A stretch of 64,000 nt of DNA from Pseudotabrizicola sp051200875 (GTDB taxonomy: Bacteria > Pseudomonadota > Alphaproteobacteria > Rhodobacterales > Rhodobacteraceae). The stretch spans positions 930,001 to 994,000 of the forward strand of contig NZ_CP195191.1 of NCBI RefSeq assembly GCF_051200875.1. The letters run 5' to 3'. Each line of letters opens with the position of its first letter. The stretch's first letter is position 1. A model generated the notes under the pieces. The model was given only the letters and a program-made list of their open reading frames with translations. It was not told the origin of the DNA and ran no database searches. A program made the position numbers and the translations under genes. Positions 62,162 to 64,000 of this stretch are shown piece after piece.

Positions 62162-62854
62162 CTACTCGTTTTCTGGCATCAGGCTATCGAAACTCGCGCC
62201 TCGTGCCATCAGAACCGCCTGAGTACGGCTTTGTACGCCCAACTTCCGCATGATCGCGGTGACATGCGCTTTGACAGTCGTCTCTGCAATTGAAAGATCA
62301 TAAGCAATCTGTTTGTTTAGCATGCCCTCACAAATCAGTTGCAGGATCTTCGCTTGTTGCCGGGTCAGCAATGAAAGCCGCGCGATCGCGTCTTCCTTTT
62401 GTGTTGCCGGCGAGTTTGGATCCGCCGATGGCGTAAAGCCTTCGGGCACATAGGCTTTTCCGATCCGGATCGATTCAAACGCAGCACGGAAAACGTCGCG
62501 ATGGCTGTGCTTGGGCACAAAACCCGCAGCTCCAGCCTTTAGCGCCGCACCGATCACGCGGTTATCGGCCAGCGACGATACGACAACGACGGGAACACGG
62601 CCCGCAACCGCCTTGAGGCGGATCAAACCATCCAGCCCATCGACATCCGGAAGATTCAGGTCCAACACCACCACATCTGGAGCAGGCTCGCGATCCAGAC
62701 GAGAGATTGCCGCATCAAGCCGATCCGCTGTCTCGATCCGCGAGATCCCGGCCACCGCCTTCAGCGTCATCGAAAGCGCGTCGCAGAAAAGAGGATGATC
62801 ATCGACGATCAGAGCCGAGTTCAGGGAATGGTCGAATATAGGATGCGAGGTCAT
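62162..62854 (-). CDS. LuxR/NarL-family response regulator
   Basis: A 230-residue regulator. The receiver domain (residues 12-130) has the acidic pocket DDHPLFCD, phospho-acceptor aspartate in VVVLDLNLPDVDG and the late lysine in VPKHSHRD region. The DNA-binding domain (about 165-228) reads LTRQQAKILQLICEGMLNKQ then IAETTVKAHVTAIMRKLGVQ, the LuxR helix-turn-helix. It lies 107 bases upstream of the FIST gene on the same strand and is the likely output of the FIST/hybrid kinase pair. The genes it controls are not evident in the window. Confidence 0.92.
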   Translation of the reverse strand: MTSHPIFDHSLNSALIVDDHPLFCDALSMTLKAVAGISRIETADRLDAAISRLDREPAPDVVVLDLNLPDVDGLDGLIRLKAVAGRVPVVVVSSLADNRVIGAALKAGAAGFVPKHSHRDVFRAAFESIRIGKAYVPEGFTPSADPNSPATQKEDAIARLSLLTRQQAKILQLICEGMLNKQIAYDLSIAETTVKAHVTAIMRKLGVQSRTQAVLMARGASFDSLMPENE

Positions 62855-63026
62855 GGATCACCTTTTCACGCCTGCCGTCTTCAAAGAGTAGCAAGTCAGG
62901 GGTCTGGGGCAAAGCAAGCCTTAAGTCCTATAGCAGACGCTTTGCGAGAATTCGCCCTCTCCTCCGAGCGGGGCTAGAGACGCATTCGAAGATAGGTTAG
63001 AGGAGCCGGGTTCATGGAGTAAAGCG

Positions 63027-63494
63027 ATGTCTCTTTCTCGTCGTGCCGCCTTAGGGCTGTGTCTTGGTTTCGTGCTTTCGGCTTGCGGCAGCCCCAAGCC
63101 GCGCGAAAGCGTGGCCAAAGGCAAACTCCACCCCGGCGAAACGCCCGAAATGCGCGCATTGATCCGCAAATATGCGCGGATCCACGACATCCCGGAAAGC
63201 CTTCTACATCGCGTCATACAGCGCGAAAGCGACTATAACCCAATGGCCCGCAGCGGCCCGTATTACGGGCTGATGCAAATCCTGCCTGAAACGGCACGAA
63301 CGATGGGTCATCGTGGCCCGGCATCCGAACTTCTGGACGCGGAAACAAACCTTTTCTACGCAGGCCGATACTTGCGCGGCGCATGGATCGTGTCTCGCGG
63401 GAATGAACCCCGGGCCGTTATGTGGTACGCTAAAGGCTACTATTACGAGGCCAAGCGTTTGGGGCTGCTTAAAGAGACTGGGCTGCGCAGTTGA
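63027..63494 (+). CDS. Lytic transglycosylase lipoprotein
   Basis: A 155-residue outer or inner membrane lipoprotein (MSLSRRAALGLCLGFVLSAC, lipid on C20) with an SLT domain that cuts peptidoglycan between N-acetylmuramic acid and N-acetylglucosamine. The catalytic glutamate is E67 in HRVIQRESDYNP, and SGPYYGLMQILPETARTMG is the conserved second motif. It is short for the family, a compact single domain. The TGA stop overlaps the TTG start of the kamA-like gene. Confidence 0.9.
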   Translation: MSLSRRAALGLCLGFVLSACGSPKPRESVAKGKLHPGETPEMRALIRKYARIHDIPESLLHRVIQRESDYNPMARSGPYYGLMQILPETARTMGHRGPASELLDAETNLFYAGRYLRGAWIVSRGNEPRAVMWYAKGYYYEAKRLGLLKETGLRS

Positions 63495-64000
63495 CCGATC
63501 TTTCCCCTGACCACCACGATGGCCGCGCGACCGTGTCCATCGCTGATCTGATCCGCGATGGCTTCGCCCTGCCCGCGGATGCGGAAGACCTTTCCCGTGT
63601 CGTCGACACGTTCCGGATGCGGATTACGCCTGCTATGCGAAAGGCCGCCCAGACCGCACCTGCCGTGGCCCGTCAGTTCGTGCCAAGCACAGAAGAACTG
63701 GTTGAGAGCCCCGAAGATATGATCGACCCGATTGGCGATGACCGTTTTTCTCCTGTTCCGGGATTGACTCACCGCTATCCTGATCGAGCCATCCTGCACA
63801 TCACAAAGACCTGCGATGTCTACTGCCGCTTTTGCTTTCGTCGCGAAACGGTTGGCGACTCGGGCCATCTTTCCCCGGAAAAGCTGGACGCGGCGCTGAA
63901 ATACGTCGAGGCGACTCCATCGCTATGGGAGATCATTCTCACCGGCGGGGATCCGTTGGTTCTGTCGCCCCGTCGTCTGGCTGATGTGATGGAAAGATTG
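63491..64000 (+). CDS. KamA-family radical SAM aminomutase, N-terminal part (cut by window edge)
   Basis: The first 170 codons of a lysine 2,3-aminomutase-like gene, starting at a TTG that overlaps the preceding stop by four bases. The radical SAM cluster motif CDVYCRFCFRRE gives C108, C112 and C115, followed by the GGDPL segment. Before it come the KamA-type region VSIADLIRDGF and VPGLTHRYPDRAILHITKT. Members either convert lysine to beta-lysine or, as EpmB, supply beta-lysine for elongation factor P. Which activity applies needs the missing C-terminal part and the following genes. Confidence 0.88.
   Translation, partial: MTDLSPDHHDGRATVSIADLIRDGFALPADAEDLSRVVDTFRMRITPAMRKAAQTAPAVARQFVPSTEELVESPEDMIDPIGDDRFSPVPGLTHRYPDRAILHITKTCDVYCRFCFRRETVGDSGHLSPEKLDAALKYVEATPSLWEIILTGGDPLVLSPRRLADVMERL

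Noticed and set aside
1..64000. CRISPR array or prophage
   Set aside because: No regularly spaced repeats and no phage structural genes, integrase or complete transposase were found by reading both strands.

Overview
The window looks like a chromosomal segment of an alphaproteobacterium of the Rhodobacteraceae (Paracoccaceae) group. The evidence is gene content and order: an alphaproteobacterial Usg gene divergent from gyrA, ccmI-ruvX-DUF1289, a soxBDAG sarcosine oxidase operon, a B12-dependent class II ribonucleotide reductase, a cysteine-poor Fur/Mur regulator and a SqrR/BigR-type ArsR regulator. Genes are densely packed, with many 1-13 bp overlaps and GTG or TTG starts. I see no prophage, complete insertion sequence, CRISPR array or rRNA operon. 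One tRNA gene (Asn) is present.

Layout. 1-6.1 kb: the start of a ynjF-like phosphatidyltransferase, divergent from a ynjBCD ABC transporter, then an orphan histidine kinase and a metallo-beta-lactamase-fold hydrolase. 6.1-7.2 kb: tRNA-Asn followed by about 0.9 kb of poorly coding DNA. 7.2-10.2 kb: modE-modABC molybdate uptake with a probable Mo-box. 10.3-14.4 kb: nrdJ with a 0.4 kb upstream region that carries an NrdR-box-like palindrome. 14.4-25.4 kb: housekeeping and transport genes (three EamA-type exporters, DUF533, Fur/Mur, a Tat-type intradiol dioxygenase interrupted by an in-frame TGA, enolase, an FAD oxidase, RluE, a cupin, moaA). 25.4-32.4 kb: a palindromic repeat, LysM and rhodanese proteins, an M20 amidohydrolase, a YegD-like Hsp70, an FAD oxidoreductase and ArgE. 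32.5-38.3 kb: a complete peptide-type ABC importer (dppDF-A-BC). 38.4-46.6 kb: SqrR-like regulator, Usg, gyrA with a small coupled gene, LysR regulator, DoxX-like protein, TrmFO, GluQRS and a secreted protein. 46.6-52.3 kb: the sarcosine oxidase operon with an extra membrane protein gene. 52.5-58.4 kb: ccmI, ruvX, DUF1289, a possible dioxygenase, TauE, a Bcr/CflA exporter and dusA. 58.6-62.9 kb: a FIST sensor, hybrid kinase and LuxR-type response regulator. 63.0-64.0 kb: a lytic transglycosylase lipoprotein and the start of a KamA-like radical SAM gene that runs off the window.

How genes work together. ModABC supplies molybdate for molybdenum cofactor enzymes, and MoaA catalyses the first step of that cofactor's synthesis. 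SoxBDAG oxidises sarcosine and passes the one-carbon unit to tetrahydrofolate. The Dpp importer, ArgE and an FAD oxidoreductase are grouped around one divergent promoter region, which suggests uptake and breakdown of a peptide or N-substituted amino acid. TrmFO, GluQRS, DusA and RluE are RNA modification enzymes. The FIST, hybrid kinase and LuxR regulator genes form a signalling module that resembles the NosP/NahK arrangement of pseudomonads.

Most of the window is ordinary core genome. The observations most worth a second look are the in-frame TGA in the dioxygenase gene, the FIST signalling module, the extra membrane gene and hairpin inside the sarcosine oxidase operon, the palindromic repeat after moaA, and the regulatory sites upstream of nrdJ and modA.
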